Shown here one piece after another: positions 23,663 through 35,431 of a DNA stretch of 54,813 nt. A model generated the notes under the pieces. The model was not told the DNA's origin and made no database searches. It saw only the letters and a program-made list of their open reading frames with translations. How positions within the stretch are numbered: position 1 is the stretch's first letter; every line of letters starts with the position of its first letter. Position numbers and translations under genes: made by a program. Origin of the DNA: Alectoria sarmentosa (Eukaryota; Ascomycota; Lecanoromycetes; Lecanorales; Parmeliaceae); NCBI GenBank assembly GCA_009733775.1, contig WOGZ01000230.1, forward strand, positions 1 to 54,813. The letters are read 5' to 3'.

Positions 23663-25961
23663 TCAAAAGCCTGTGGAACCATGGTGATCCCGCCAAACTT
23701 CCTCGAAAGCGTCCGACGGTGTCTGATACCTTCCGATCGGGTTGACAGCTGACAGTGGTGTTTGCCAGCTCGAGAATGGCGTCATCTGAGGATTATTCGG
23801 GGTCTGTTCTGGAAGGATGCTGTCATATTGCCATGTGAACTGGTCGTCACCGGGGAAAGGCTCCGTAGCCATGATGTTGGCCCAGGAAGCATCATCAACG
23901 ACATCTTCCACCTCGTTGCCATCTAATCCCACGTGGCGAGGAACATATTGGCTGTACCAGTACACATGGATATCTTTTGTATGCTGGTTGCCGTTCCTTC
24001 GCGCCTGTATCACTGCCCAAGGGCTCGTAAAGTCTTCATCCACGACCGAAGCATGTCCTTGATCATAAATTGACGCGAAGAGCGGGACAAGGATATCCTT
24101 GTCCTGGTTTTCCGGTGGCCCTGCAGTGTCTATTCGAAAATCGTCTTGCGCCTGATTATTCCATAGTCCAGCAGTGCCTGGTACCTCATCGTAGAAACCT
24201 GCGCTATCCAAGTAGGCAACCTCGTTAGTGTTATCATGATTAGATTCTGGAGTCAGATCATTGGTACGAGGTTTCTTGGCTTTGGGCTCCTCCTGCTGGG
24301 GTTCGGATTCGGCGTCATCGCCGAAATGCACCTTTCGCTTCTTGGAGGGCGGCCGAGCCTCTGGAGAATCCTTATCCTGGACGACATATCGAGAATTTTC
24401 CTTGAACTTTCCCTGGTTCGCCTTCTTGACCTTGTCGACCTGGAATTTACCAAGGGTAGACAATCCCTCTGTGGTCTTCGCATTTCCCTTGGAGAGATTT
24501 TTAAGTATCTCTTCCTTAAATGTCCCGCTTCCGTGCTTTGGATTTGAGGCGGGGATTTGATGCGGAATCCGAAACCGATAGGCACGGTTTGTAAACGCCT
24601 GTGGGGTCTGGAGGGGCAAGATCTTTCCCCTGTACTCTCTGGTATGGGGCATTCGAGCCAGAAGACTGTATATCGCTGTAAGAAAAAACCTTTCATTGCG
24701 GTTGTGCGACTTACTCTGCGACCGTCAGCCAGGGATACATGCGCATTAATGCCTCCCATCTCCAGCTCTCGATCTCGGTTGACAGGGTCTTATTTAATCC
24801 CGGCCAATCCTTCACTGGATGGTTCTTGCCGTCTAGCAAGACCAAACCCTCGTGAACCCAATTGCTGGGCTCTTGTGGTGGGCGACGGCTTGTCGGCTTG
24901 TCTACTTCGAACATCACCCTTCTCCCTTCGGAGTTGATGATGTTTTTCCAGTCCTCTCGAGACGGGCCCCAATTCTGCTGCTCGGATTCGTAGCTCGTCT
25001 CGTCGTCGGTGGCCTCACCACGATCTGGCGTGAGGTCTAAAATGATTAGTCGCACACTCAGAGTGGGGTTCAGATGGTATCTCACCAAATTCACCGTCCT
25101 CAGCAGCTTCATCAAGAAATTGCCGACGATAATTGTTGTGATATGCAGCCAGCGCTTTGATTTGTCAGCTTTATTTCGGATATGCTGACTGTGAATTCGC
25201 TTACTCCATTTCGCGTTATTCACATCCCGGAACTCCATTTGCCCGTCTTCCCTGAACCTGACTTCGCCATTCGGCCCAAGAGAACCTTTCTTTGGAGCTT
25301 TACCCGCTGCAATCTTGGCCTGCAGCTTTGATATCTTTCTTATTCTCTTTGGTTCGCCTTCATCCCCACTGTCATTGTATGTTGGAGATGTCTTTGCACG
25401 TTTGGACCGTCTTGTCGACCTCCGTGATTCAAATGTAGCGTCTCCAGAGTTATCTTCGGCTTCAGCAGACAAACCGGCATCAGCGCTAGTTCGCTTTTTG
25501 GAAGATCGTGTAACCCGCTTCTTGGTCTCTTTCTGTGCAAGTTTATCGACTCCACTTTGTGCTTCCGGAAGGATAGGAAGAGCTTGAAACTCCGGAACAG
25601 GGTATAATTGCAAGAATCTGTCCCTTAGACCACCACGGTCGATCAAGCCAGCATCAGGATAACCTGAGAGGCTTTGAGGAGGTGATTCGTCCAAGGGTTG
25701 AGGAACGCTAGCGTTGTGACCGTGGAAGAAGGGACGTCTACGAATCCGCATGTCTTCTTGTGACGTCGGGAGGACTCCTGGAAGTCTAGACCTGACTCGA
25801 TGGCTGTCTGACTGGCTAATACCCCCTTCGTGACTACCTCCAAATCCCTGAGACCCCATTGCGGTACCATCTTGAGTCCCTAACAGCGCAGGATCAATGG
25901 CAATGTTTGGGTTGGGGGTGCGTCTCTTGTTTGCTGCTTTCTCGTAAGCGAAATCTCTCAT
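23663..25961 (-). CDS. Family paralog E, unknown function
   Basis: 716 aa. Exons in coding order: 25961-25205, 25154-25086, 25036-24715, 24665-23663; introns 50, 49 and 49 nt. The start is the first ATG after an in-frame stop. The N-terminal 225 residues are disordered with several Lys/Arg clusters (KKRVTRSSKKR, RRSTRRSKRAK). Block 1 GEVRFREDGQMEFRDVNNAKW ends at 252; the mini-exon gives LAAYHNNYRRQFLDEA; block 3 contains WGPSREDW, GLVLLDGKNHPVKDWPGL and KTLSTEIESW; LLARMP near 388. Block 4 is NRAYRFR with a GSGTFKEEILKNLS continuation, followed by PPSKKRKVHFG, an NLS-like stretch. The C-terminus has YLDSAGFYDE, as in B, and no recognisable block 5. Function unknown. Confidence 0.83.
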
Positions 25962-26957
25962 TCGAGCTCATGATCACGTACAGTCTTCTGAAGCACCCAT
26001 CAAGCACTCTTCCTTATTAGATCTCCGAGCCATGATGGCTACCTGGTTCAGGAATAGTGTCTCAGGTATCGTGAAGATGTTTCCTTCGACAGTAGGACTT
26101 CTGAAGAGGTTAAGGTACCGTGAACGCTTCCTTGATCAAAGCTGAGAACCTTGTTGAAGATTCCAAAGCACGGTTGCAGAAACAAGCTACTCAACACGAC
26201 TGTGTTCGTATTGGTGTTTGAGTATAACGCTAATATCTGGGACCAGGAATGTGATAAGCGTATCGGTGTTATGAAGGTGTTGTCAGCACAGTGAAAGCAA
26301 GAAAGTGTAGCTTTTCCACTACGTGTTGTGCGTCAAAGAAAGAAGAATCTCGAATGCCTCGAAGAACAGCAGTTGCAGTATCAAATTAATCCCGCACAGC
26401 AAAGTATGGAAGGAGTATTCGAAGCGCCAACGTCTTTAATTCCTGAAGAAGAAGAAGAAGAAGTCTGCGAGTGTCCTAAGCGGTTTAGAAATCCAGCAGG
26501 GCTGGTCCAGAGAAGTGAAGAAACAAGGACAGGGCACGTGACGACGCGGGAATCTTGCCGAGGGTAAACAAAGGCTGAGGTTTTTTGTGTTCATGCTGTT
26601 CAGCATTACTAAAAGCGGTTCATATTGGCCACGGGGTTTCTTTGATTACTGCTAGATTATTATAGCGCTGCAAGCAAGATACTCCTGTCTGCTCTCATGC
26701 TTTTGAGAGCATAGTATAGCATAGTATAGTACTATATCCATGCTTCTTTCATAGATCGATCATTTTGACAGCCACAATGTCTACGATACGATGCGATACT
26801 ACAGTGTCTGCAGTATTATCCATTGCTCGGTAGATATACACTCTCTGGACCTTCTCAACGGCGTCCCCACCGGGCAATATAAGCAACCTCGAAGAACTCT
26901 TTTAGTTGTGCCAAAAGAAAGAAAGCGGCGAGAGATGGATAGATAGATTTAGAAGTT

Positions 26958-26984
26958 CCCATGTCATGTCATGTCATGTCATGT
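26958..26984. repeat. (CATGT)n microsatellite
   Basis: Five tandem CATGT units. Confidence 0.9.
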
Positions 26985-27365
26985 CAGTCATCATCTATAT
27001 TTACAAAATCGATCGTTCGCCCAAGTTTCATTCATGGAAGGTCGACTCACCACCACCCTACCAGGCCATAGAAAGTGGAAAGTATAAAAGGTACAGACAG
27101 TGTCTCCTATATTTCTATTTTCTATTTCTAAGACGAGGTTGACAAAGAAAGAGTCTTGAATAAGTTTTTGAGCATTGTCAACATAAGGTAGCCTTTGTAT
27201 AAATAAAACAGCATATCAAAGATATCGCCAATAAGGAGTGTGCTGATTTCTGCCAGTATGAACAGGAAGCTTCCGACACCTTTCAGCGCTCGCTCCTAGT
27301 CCTTTAAACATCCTCTGCAGTGCAATGTTCGAATAAATGCTTGAAATGAGTAATCCCTAAATTGT

Positions 27366-27381
27366 AAAAAAAAAAAAAAAA
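27366..27381. repeat. Poly(A) run
   Basis: Sixteen uninterrupted A residues followed by AGCAGAAGAAGAAG. It comes directly after a copy of AATCCCTAAATTG, the start of the 27-bp unit at 27530. Confidence 0.9.
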
Positions 27382-27529
27382 GCAGAAGAAGAAGAAATCA
27401 AGTACAAAGACGCGCTAAGCCGTACTCTACTAGTATCTCTGAGCTTTACTGTTTTTCTTCCACGCTATAGAATTCCTTGACTCCAACTTCGCTGTCATCA
27501 AACAAAAAAAAAGTCGAGTTGGAAACAGA

Positions 27530-27610
27530 AATCCCTAGGTTGGAAGGCCAGAAAAGAATCCCTAAATTGAAAGGCTAGAAAAGAATCCCTAAGTTGAAAG
27601 GCCAGAAAAG
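27530..27610. repeat. 27-bp minisatellite, three copies
   Basis: Three head-to-tail 27-bp units (27530-27556, 27557-27583, 27584-27610). Each starts AATCCCTA and ends AGAAAAG, with a few substitutions between copies. It lies about 150 bp beyond the stop codon of paralog F. A partial unit occurs near 27352. Confidence 0.9.
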
Positions 27611-27758
27611 AAGACGAGAAGTCCTAGGGCATCGCCTCCCCATATGCTATTTTCGTTATTCCACATGGTCATGGTATCGTACATTGATCAGTCGTTCCAA
27701 TAATTTCGTGCATATGTACGTGTCGTGAACCGTCCGTCCTCTTTGACCGCTCTGCTGA

Positions 27759-30177
27759 TCACTTCTCGTCTGGGTCAGCATGTTCAACACCCGCAATGGA
27801 ATCCCCAAACGAGTCGTCGCTCCAAAAATTGGCTCCTTCATCGCCTTCCAACCCTATGTTGAAATCTGAAGCCGTCTGAACAACCTCAGCACCAGCAGTT
27901 GCAGAAGACCCTTGGGCATAATAACCGCCGGTCCACGCTTCAGGGCCAGGCAGAGCACCATGGGTAGGATGCAACATGATCCACATCATACCATCTGGCA
28001 AAACGGGCATCGGCACCATGTCGAACGAACCGCTCCAAAAGCCTACATCTGCAAGCGGTGGGGGCCTCTCTAGCAGAACCCAGTTCTGCTCAAGAAGCGC
28101 CACGATTTGTAAGTATTGATTTGCATAGGTGCCTTCGGATGTATGCGGCGGGTGCTGGCCGATCAAAGCGTAGTAGTGTGCTCGTGGGTAGAAGAGCGCT
28201 GCTTGGATTCTCAACTGCTCGAGGGGATTCCGAGGGTAGACGAAGCGGTAGTCGAGTTGGAAGTTGTCGGGCTGAGAGTCGTTGGTCGAGGTAGTTGTTT
28301 CGGTGTCTGCTGCCTCTGGCTGTTGGGAGGGAGGTTTAGGCACTCTAGTGTCCTGGCTTGGAGCGAGGTTCTCTGGGACGATAGGATCTCCTCCTCCGAA
28401 GTTCAACCCCAATCCAGTTGCGTTTGATCCTGATTGGCCGTGATGCGGATTGGTTGTGCTGATGATGTCCGAAGCATCGTAGGCATTTGGCGTTTGTTGA
28501 AATGGGTCTTCAGGAACCTTTTGAGATGCCGGAAATGGGCTCTGCGTACATGGATCAAGTGGTGAAGCGCCGAGGCGACCACGCTTTGCTAGTGGCGCCG
28601 ACTGACCGGCTCCTAAATTATTGAAATTATCATCTCCCCGAGATCGCTTACTGCCCGCACTGAGCGGGCGCGTGGGGAGGTATGGACTTGGGGGTTTAGA
28701 TGTAGGAATGCTCTGTGGTCGCCGCGGAGTCGTGGGTTGGCTGGCCGCTTGTCGCTCGAGCTTTTCGTCAAACATTCTGTCCCTCTCTTTCCGTTCGTCC
28801 TCCGAGATGGTCCGCCCATTTCCTTTGTATAGGAACTTTCCACGGGTTGATAACTTCCGCCGATTGATCTCATATGTTGTGAGAGCCTGCAGTCCCTCTG
28901 TCGTCGTTGCCTCTTCGGCCTCCGGAAGCAGGTCTATAACCTGTTGCTTCAGCACAGAACTCGCTGCTCTTGAATTCCAGGCTGGCGTTTGGTACTGAGC
29001 TCTGAACCTGCTACACCGATGACCGAATGTGCTTGCAAAAGATAGTGGTTTCGTACTAGCTCCAGCCTCAGCTCCGGTGGGTACCGCTCGAAGCATTCTG
29101 CCTCTGATATCCTGAATGGTCATGGGTAGTATACGTCGCAACGCTTCGATACGCCCCCCTTCAATTTTTGACGAGAAACACCTAGGTATCCCTGCCCATG
29201 GTCGTACAGGGTTATTGTCTCCATCCAGAAGCACACAGCCCTCGTGAATCCACTAAATGATTTCGGTGTCAGCATTGCTCTTCTAGGCATGGTTCTAGAG
29301 TCAGAAGATATGTCTCAGGAGGCGGAAAAGTTCTCCGGCTCCCAAGATATGACAAAAGGAAAATGATGGAAAGGAAAAGATTACTCACCAGTCGTTCAGG
29401 TTCATCATAGGACTGGTCTACTGGCCTCTCCAAGAGCCAGAGCACCTTGTTTCCATCAGCATCGACGACATTGCCCCAGCTATCTCGGTCTGTCAGACGC
29501 CATTCAAGCTGGTTGAATGCAGCGCATGCGCTCGTGATGTCATTTGCAGCTTTGCCACGATCCGGGGCGACGACGTAGGTTTCATCGTTCCCATCTTCCC
29601 TAATGAACTGGTCTCGGAACGAGTCATGGTAGGCGGCTTTCAGGAAGACCTTGTCCTCGGGATCCCACCATTGAAAGACGCCCTCGCGCCACTCCACCAG
29701 GCCCTTGATGTTGTCTGTTGATGACACGTCACCCTGCTCATTCGCGATTTTTTGTCGCTTCTCGGCCCTCTTTGAATTGGGCTTTGACTTGGGCTGCTCT
29801 TTCTTGGGCTTTGCTTGACTTTTGGACTTGCGCTTCTGCCGCCTTGACGACACGAAGTTGCGAATTTCTTTTTCAGGTATGTCATCATCATCGATCGTGG
29901 AGGCACTCGGCTCTTGAGTTTGATGAGTACCAAAGGAGCTTGCGGTGGAGGCTTCATAGTCTGAATCCCCATTCGTTCCTTGTGTCTGATGAGCACCATA
30001 GGGGTTTGTGGTCGGATCTTGGTAGTCCGAATACGCGTCCTGGGCCCCTACTGGAGTATACTCTTGCGCCGGAGCATAGCCTTCGAGAGCATAACCTTCG
30101 GGAACATATGCCTCGGGATACTCGTTTCGATAGATATAGTCCCAGGCATTTCTGTTTCGTGCCTGTTCGTTGTTCAT
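27759..30177 (-). CDS. Family paralog F, unknown function; intron-poor
   Basis: 760 aa in two exons, 30177-29389 and 29252-27759, joined by a 136-nt introner-like element. The ATG at 30417 is in frame but would add a leader unlike other paralogs, so I chose 30177. The N-terminus has PEGYALEGYAP repeats and a duplicated GAHQTQ/GTHQTQ unit, then an Arg/Lys-rich stretch (SRRQKRKSKSQAKPKK). Block 1 is LVEWREGVFQWW; the block-2 stretch KAAYHDSFRDQFI and the ARM region (DIRGRM) run without the introns found in relatives. Block 3 is GCVLLDGDNNPVRPW, block 4 CSRFRAQYQTPAW, block 5 about 590-662 (YANQYLQIVALLEQNW, PPPLADVGFWSG), followed by a 98-residue acidic tail. Function unknown. Confidence 0.83.
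29253..29388 (-). repeat. Introner-like element, copy 3 (intron of paralog F)
   Basis: A 136-nt GT-AG intron beginning GTGAGTAATCTTTTCC and ending CTGACACCGAAATCATTTAG. The 20-nt tail differs by one base from transporter intron 6 and by two from intron 4; the head is also shared. It is inserted just before the conserved Trp of block 3, a position without an intron in all other paralogs. Confidence 0.7.
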
Positions 30178-31890
30178 GCGAGCGAGATTCCTGATGAGTC
30201 GAGCTACTGATGAACACCCTTTCTGGTAGAGCTGACGTCGAGTGTTTGCTGACTTGAGAGTGCAGCAGGCCCGAGTGTCTTGGATGAGGGTGTGGTGAGA
30301 GAGAAACAGGGGATGACAACGTAACCAATCAGAGTGGCTGAAGGTTGAGACATGGCAGCTCCATGGGTGATATGGAGTTTTGCAGTGTGTCGAGTACAAT
30401 GAGAAACAAAGTGTCATGATAGTACAGTGAGTTCGACCACAATGAGACTTAATTGCCTCAACAAAGACATTGTATGCAGAACAAAGGAAGTTAACATAGT
30501 AAGCTGGGCCAAGATTTCACTCCTTACGCCATGAACAAAGAAAATATACCATTAGGATTGTCATAGACTCATGGCACTGTGCGAGATGTCTTTGGAATAC
30601 TACCTCGTCGACGCTGGGTCTTGTCAGCAGACGAGTAGACGAGCATGACAAGTGAAGGGCATTTGAGATCTTTTCTGCAGATTCCTAAGACAGAGTGAAT
30701 CCAAAAGTAGTGGCGCATCCCCTTGTGTTGCTGATCTCTTCGAAAAGGGCTTCTCGGTGACGTACGTAAGTCAAACAGATTGGTGCATTCGACATGCAGC
30801 GCGCCTCGATTGTGCAACACCATATATGGAGCTCCAAGCATCATATTTTCTTGTAGCCTAGAGAGATAGACAAGGGTATTCAGCCAAAACAAATCCAGTC
30901 CAGGCCACCTGGGTGTATGTTCGTTGCATTTTTCCATGTTTTGCTCCGGTCGATACCTCTAATCTCGTTCCAAACATCAAGCAGTATGGCGTCTAGTCAT
31001 TGCATCAGTGACGTTAGAGAAGTGAGTTGAGAGCATTTTAGAACAGTGATCCAACCATCCCTACGAGTCCATGGTAGCCGTTGCCCTTTTCCGTTTAGTA
31101 GTCCTTGACTTATGTATCAAAGCACTGACAACGCATGGGTGATGAAGCAATATAGGAGCATTATTGAGAGGAAGATCACTTCAAGGCTTACTGCGTGATC
31201 AGAACTCATGCCACTGTGACCAACGCGTGACATGATTGCCAGGAGGCGGAAACGCAAGATTCGCTTGCACAACGAAGGCGACTTCAATCAATTACATTCT
31301 CTGTGCAGTGCAAACGCTTCAACAGTCTGACCAACATTGAGCACCATGTCACATGATGGAAACATGTAGAAATTTTGCAAAAAATGGCTGGCATTATGAA
31401 TGCAAGAGATGGGAGGGACGCTGTCTTTCATTGCAGCTGATGATCCCATGCAACTGCAAGAACTTGCGTCGGACGGGTATCTACTACACCAATCTCAATT
31501 GCCTCTCATCGTTGTGGGGAGAAGACATACAGCCATAATTGAAAAGGGAATTTCTTCGGGCCAGTGGAAGTTTGTAACAGGGATACAGGTGATGGAATAT
31601 GGATTGCTTGTAATTCTGCCGGGTTTTATGCACCGCCCTCAGTAGATATTAAACACTGAGGGTAGGCAAAAGGAACTTGCTGGGGACTTCAGAATGCCAA
31701 GCCGGCAAGGAATGCACACTATATCCCAAAACACATTGGCGGCGTGGCCTTATCATGGGCAGACTAGTGACAAGTCAATCTCTTTCTTCTGTTCAAAGCG
31801 AAATACATGCTCACAAAGACACAGGTTCATGAAACTTCTTCTATCAAGCCCTACCCTCAGGTCTTGTCATGCTGACCCATAAACAGTAGC
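30178..31890. other. Intergenic between F and G
   Basis: No gene supported. A 122-codon frame (30569-30937, minus) and an open plus frame (31400-31645) show no motif or intron context. Confidence 0.5.
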
Positions 31891-34015
31891 TTACAGACCG
31901 ACCTCTCCCTCCTCCTCGTCTTCCTCCCCTGCTTCTCCCCCTTCCTTTATCTCAACGTCATCCTCGCCGCCTTCCTCCTTGTCCGTCCTCAGGTCATCCC
32001 GCCCCTCACCATCGTTGCGCCCTCCCCCGTCCGTCTTGTCATCGTCTAGATCGCGATGGTGCTGGAGTAGCTTCGCCCTTTGGCGTTCTGTTTGCCGACG
32101 CTGCCAATTCATGAATGTCTTGGTCGTGGAATCGATAGATTGTCGGACAAGAGCGAGAACGGGCACGTCATTCGTATTCCATGTCATGGTCTCGTATGTC
32201 AGCTTCAGCAAACCATAGAGCAGTGGTGGAGGTCCATCACGCCCCACTTCTACCCAATGCTGCTCGAAAGCATTTTGCAACGTTTGAAGCTGCTGCCAGT
32301 AACTATCATACGGATTGGTCATGAAAATAGGTTTATAATTTCCAGTACCGTCGTCGACTAGAGTCGACATCCGATACTGCAGGCGGGCAGGCTCGAGAAG
32401 AAAATCGACGATACAAGTCTGTGCCGCAGTGACGATTGGGCTACTGAGTATTCCGTAGGGGTCGTTGGGATCTGGAAGGAGGAATGATCTGTCGTGATAG
32501 TAGGCTTGGCTTCCGAAGAATTCCCCCATCCTCGCATTGTCGAATGCATATGCTGGGGCGGCATGATCTACCGCAGAACGACCATTGTGTGCTACGCTTC
32601 CATCGCGGCGGTGCTGGTTCAGGCTTTCCAGCTTGAATGCAACGATGGCTTCTATGGCGGTGCATCTCGTCTTTCCGTAGATGGATGGTTTGGGGACCGG
32701 GTTCTGCGCGTCCAGCGCACTTCGAGCTTGGGCCCATTTGTCAGCGCGTCTAAGCTTGCCTCTCAGTTGATTCCGACTTTCCTCCCTCTTCTTATCCAGC
32801 TCTTCCCCCTTCTGCGATTCTTTGCGCGCCTGGCTCTTCCCACCGAGGTTCAACAACTCGATGTAAGAAGTTTCACCGCTTCTATTGACCAGGTCTGAAA
32901 GACCTTTAGTACTGTTCTTGACGACCATCTCGGCCGTCATGGTCGTCAGTAAGTAGGTCTCAAGTGTCTCGCTTCCAGACTTTGGGTCAAAAGAGATCAA
33001 TCTCGCAATTTTGCGAAATCTGACCACATGCATATTCAATGCGTTGCGGACTTTTTTGGCCTTTTCCATAGTATCGCCTCGGCGTAAGATACGCGCCAAG
33101 ATGTCATCCCATTTGATGTTCGGATCAGAGCGCAGCATACACTCAAGCCGCGCCTCTTCGTTTCCTATCTTGGAAGAAATTATGAGGGGCAAACCGAGGA
33201 CACGTATTGGCTTCCCTCGATAGTCAAGTACAATCCTGCCATTCCATGCTAGGTAGGTTGTGGGTTTTTTGTCTTGTCTTGTCATAGGTTGCTTAAAATA
33301 GAAGAGACAGTCAGGTCTGTCAGCTCTTTCCTTCCCACAGAAGTCGAAAAGAGGGTGGTAGGATGTCTTATCATCAGTTCCGGCACCTAGCATCGACTTG
33401 TAGCCTGCTAAAGTTAGCGGCGTAATCAGCGACGGCGAAGGGGTCTTACGGGGGCCGTCTCGGGGAATAGACCACTCAGAAAAGTGCTCAAGATCATATC
33501 GGATATCGGAATGGTACACAGTTTCTATACAAAAATGGTAAGTACGAGGACAGTGTGGAGAGAGTATTCATGCTAAAGATCTCAAAAGACTTACTTTGCT
33601 CCTTCCCTGCCACGCAAAACCACTCGTTTCCTAGTATGTCCGTTTTGATCTCGTACGGTTCGGCTTGGGGTACTCTGGCCTTCTTCTTAATCATGATCGA
33701 GGACGTCAACCGCTGTTGTGCCTCGTCACTCTGGTTGCTGTCCTGATCTTCCGAAAACCTATCATCGTCGAAGTCCTCTTTGTTCCTGTACTCTTCTTGC
33801 CTCCTTCCCGCCTTTTCCCATTCTGGAACGTCATGTTCCTCTTCGTCGTTTAGGTACAAAGGTCTCTTGCCTGCGCGAGTGGAGATTCTGTTGGAAGGGA
33901 GACGCACTGCTGTCCCTCAGCAAGGGCGTATGAACAGTTGGAGGTCCCACTCACGATTTTTAGCATCAGTGATCATGGGCAAGTCCACATCTTCGTCACG
34001 GTTTTGAGACGCCAT
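31891..34015 (-). CDS. Family paralog G, unknown function
   Basis: 655 aa. Exons in coding order: 34015-33955, 33909-33595, 33524-33450, 33407-31891; introns 45, 70 and 42 nt. The 42-nt intron has GTAAGA, CTAAC and TTTAG and matches the conserved phase-1 position, but retaining it also keeps the frame, so both forms are possible. The start MASQNRDED resembles MASRQQSW of paralog B. Block 1 is weak (ILGNEWFCVAG); the mini-exon gives TVYHSDIRYDLEHF; block 3 is NGRIVLDYRGKPIRVLGLP; there is no intron at the ARM site (DDILARI). Block 4 is NMHVVRFRK with NSTKGLSDL. Block 5 is about 485-560 (PYDSYWQQLQTLQNAFEQHW, PPPLLYGLLKL), followed by a highly acidic tail. Function unknown. Confidence 0.8.
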
Positions 34016-34994
34016 GGTGAGGCAGGCTCTCGCTTTTCCAACTATTGGCGCACAAATACTGTGTAAGTAAGCCACATTTCAAGTCGATTCGGACGGCCAT
34101 AACCCATGGCGTCACCCTATGTCTTAGGGCAGTAGCTCTTGTTGCACACCTGTTCGAGGGCCTCAAGCCGCGTGGATGATCTAGTTCTCTCTCCCAAGAT
34201 GCAAGAGGCTGTAAAGAGTCTTTGCGTGACGATTTTAGAACGCTCGACTACATGTCAGTATTTCGCGGTACTTGATGGGAGCTTGCTGCAGGAACATGGT
34301 CATGTCGGAGACACACGTCCCCTGTTTTGACTTACGGCTGCGGTTGATGGCCCTCTTCGACTGCAGCAAGTCTAGGCTGTTTTACTGCTAGATTCTCAAG
34401 GCTTTCCTGGCTCTGTCAGAACGTGGTGTTGCTGCTGACGAGGGATCGGAAAAGTGGGCCGGCTTTGGAAACTCAGATTTTGTGTTGTCTCACCGTCGGG
34501 GCTCTTCGCAGCTTTGAATCGATTCCTGCAGCTTTCTGAGGTACTCGAGAATGTTTTGGTGTACTAGACACTTGTCCAAACGAGAGTAATGACTGGGTGG
34601 CGAACAAAGGGGTGGGGTGTGATTTTGGTGGTGAGAAATGCTTTGAGGACCGCTCTGTCCCAACGCCGAGCCACTAACAGAATGATCACAACAAGTGACA
34701 GTCCAATTTCCAGCCACTTAAATACTCGAACAGAGTGATCAGCGCGTCATACTCGAGCCCACAATTCTGGAAACTTCATCCGTTTGCTGAAAATCTTCAT
34801 CCTCCCATCGGCTACTCTCCTCTCCCACATTTCTACAAACTCCCCTCTACCATCTACACATCCACCGTATCGTGCGTACCCTTTCTCTTCACAGCTGTAA
34901 GTCATCCTACTCCACCCGTGGCTCGAACAAAAATCTCCCGTTCACACAACTCATCGTTCTCACCGTTCTAATCGGGTCTGTTCCCTCTCAGTCT
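34016..34994. other. Intergenic and leader of the 128-aa gene
   Basis: Between divergent genes. The segment 34780-34990 is pyrimidine-rich, typical of fungal promoters. A plausible 5' UTR intron runs from GTAAGT at 34897 to CTCAG at 34991, just before the start codon. Confidence 0.45.
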
Positions 34995-35431
34995 ATGTCT
35001 TCCACCAGCAAGCCCGCTCCGCTAGATGCGGTTGAGCAGGCAAGACATGACGAGTATGTAGCAATGCAGTTGGCAGCTCTGTGCAATCACAACCATTCCG
35101 AACCGCCAGCCGCAGCCTACGCATCCAGCCAACCCGACGACAACAATGCGAACAAATCGGACGACCAGCAAATCACAATGTTCGATAGCTACAAGGGTGA
35201 GTGTCCGAATCTATTTGGCGAACCACCATACTCATCAGCATTACAGCGGCTCCTCCGACCCGCCCAGCTCCTAAAGAGCAAATATCTACGGACGAGGTTC
35301 TGGCAAGCGTGACGGTTGCGCTATCAAAGCTCTTCGAGGAGCCTCCCGAGGACGAAGCGTGGGTGCATGTCGCTGACGCAGCAGTCGCCCGCTCCGTGGA
35401 GGAGGGCTGGGAGCTCTTGGAATCGGCTTGA
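34995..35431 (+). CDS. Small acidic protein, unknown function
   Basis: 128 aa from two exons, 34995-35196 and 35247-35431, joined by a 50-nt GTGAGT...ACAG intron; phases agree. The N-terminal half is Ala/Asn/Asp-rich and contains AVEQARHDEYVAMQLAALC. The second exon gives an amphipathic acidic region, STDEVLASVTVALSKLFEEPPEDEAW, ending in a Glu-rich helix (ARSVEEGWELLE). One of the few plus-strand genes inside the paralog array and unrelated to the family. I do not recognise it. Confidence 0.6.

Larger units (their letters stand above)
25962..27758. other. Repeat-containing intergenic region between E and F
   Basis: No gene supported; a 79-codon plus-strand frame at 26328-26567 has a Glu run from a GAA repeat. 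Holds the (CATGT)n, poly-A and 27-bp repeats listed separately. Confidence 0.5.

Noticed and set aside
30569..30937. 122-codon minus-strand open frame
   Set aside because: No family block, splice context or familiar motif; likely chance.
31400..31645. Plus-strand open frame reading FIAADDPMQLQEL
   Set aside because: Lacks a convincing start and partner exons; no known domain.
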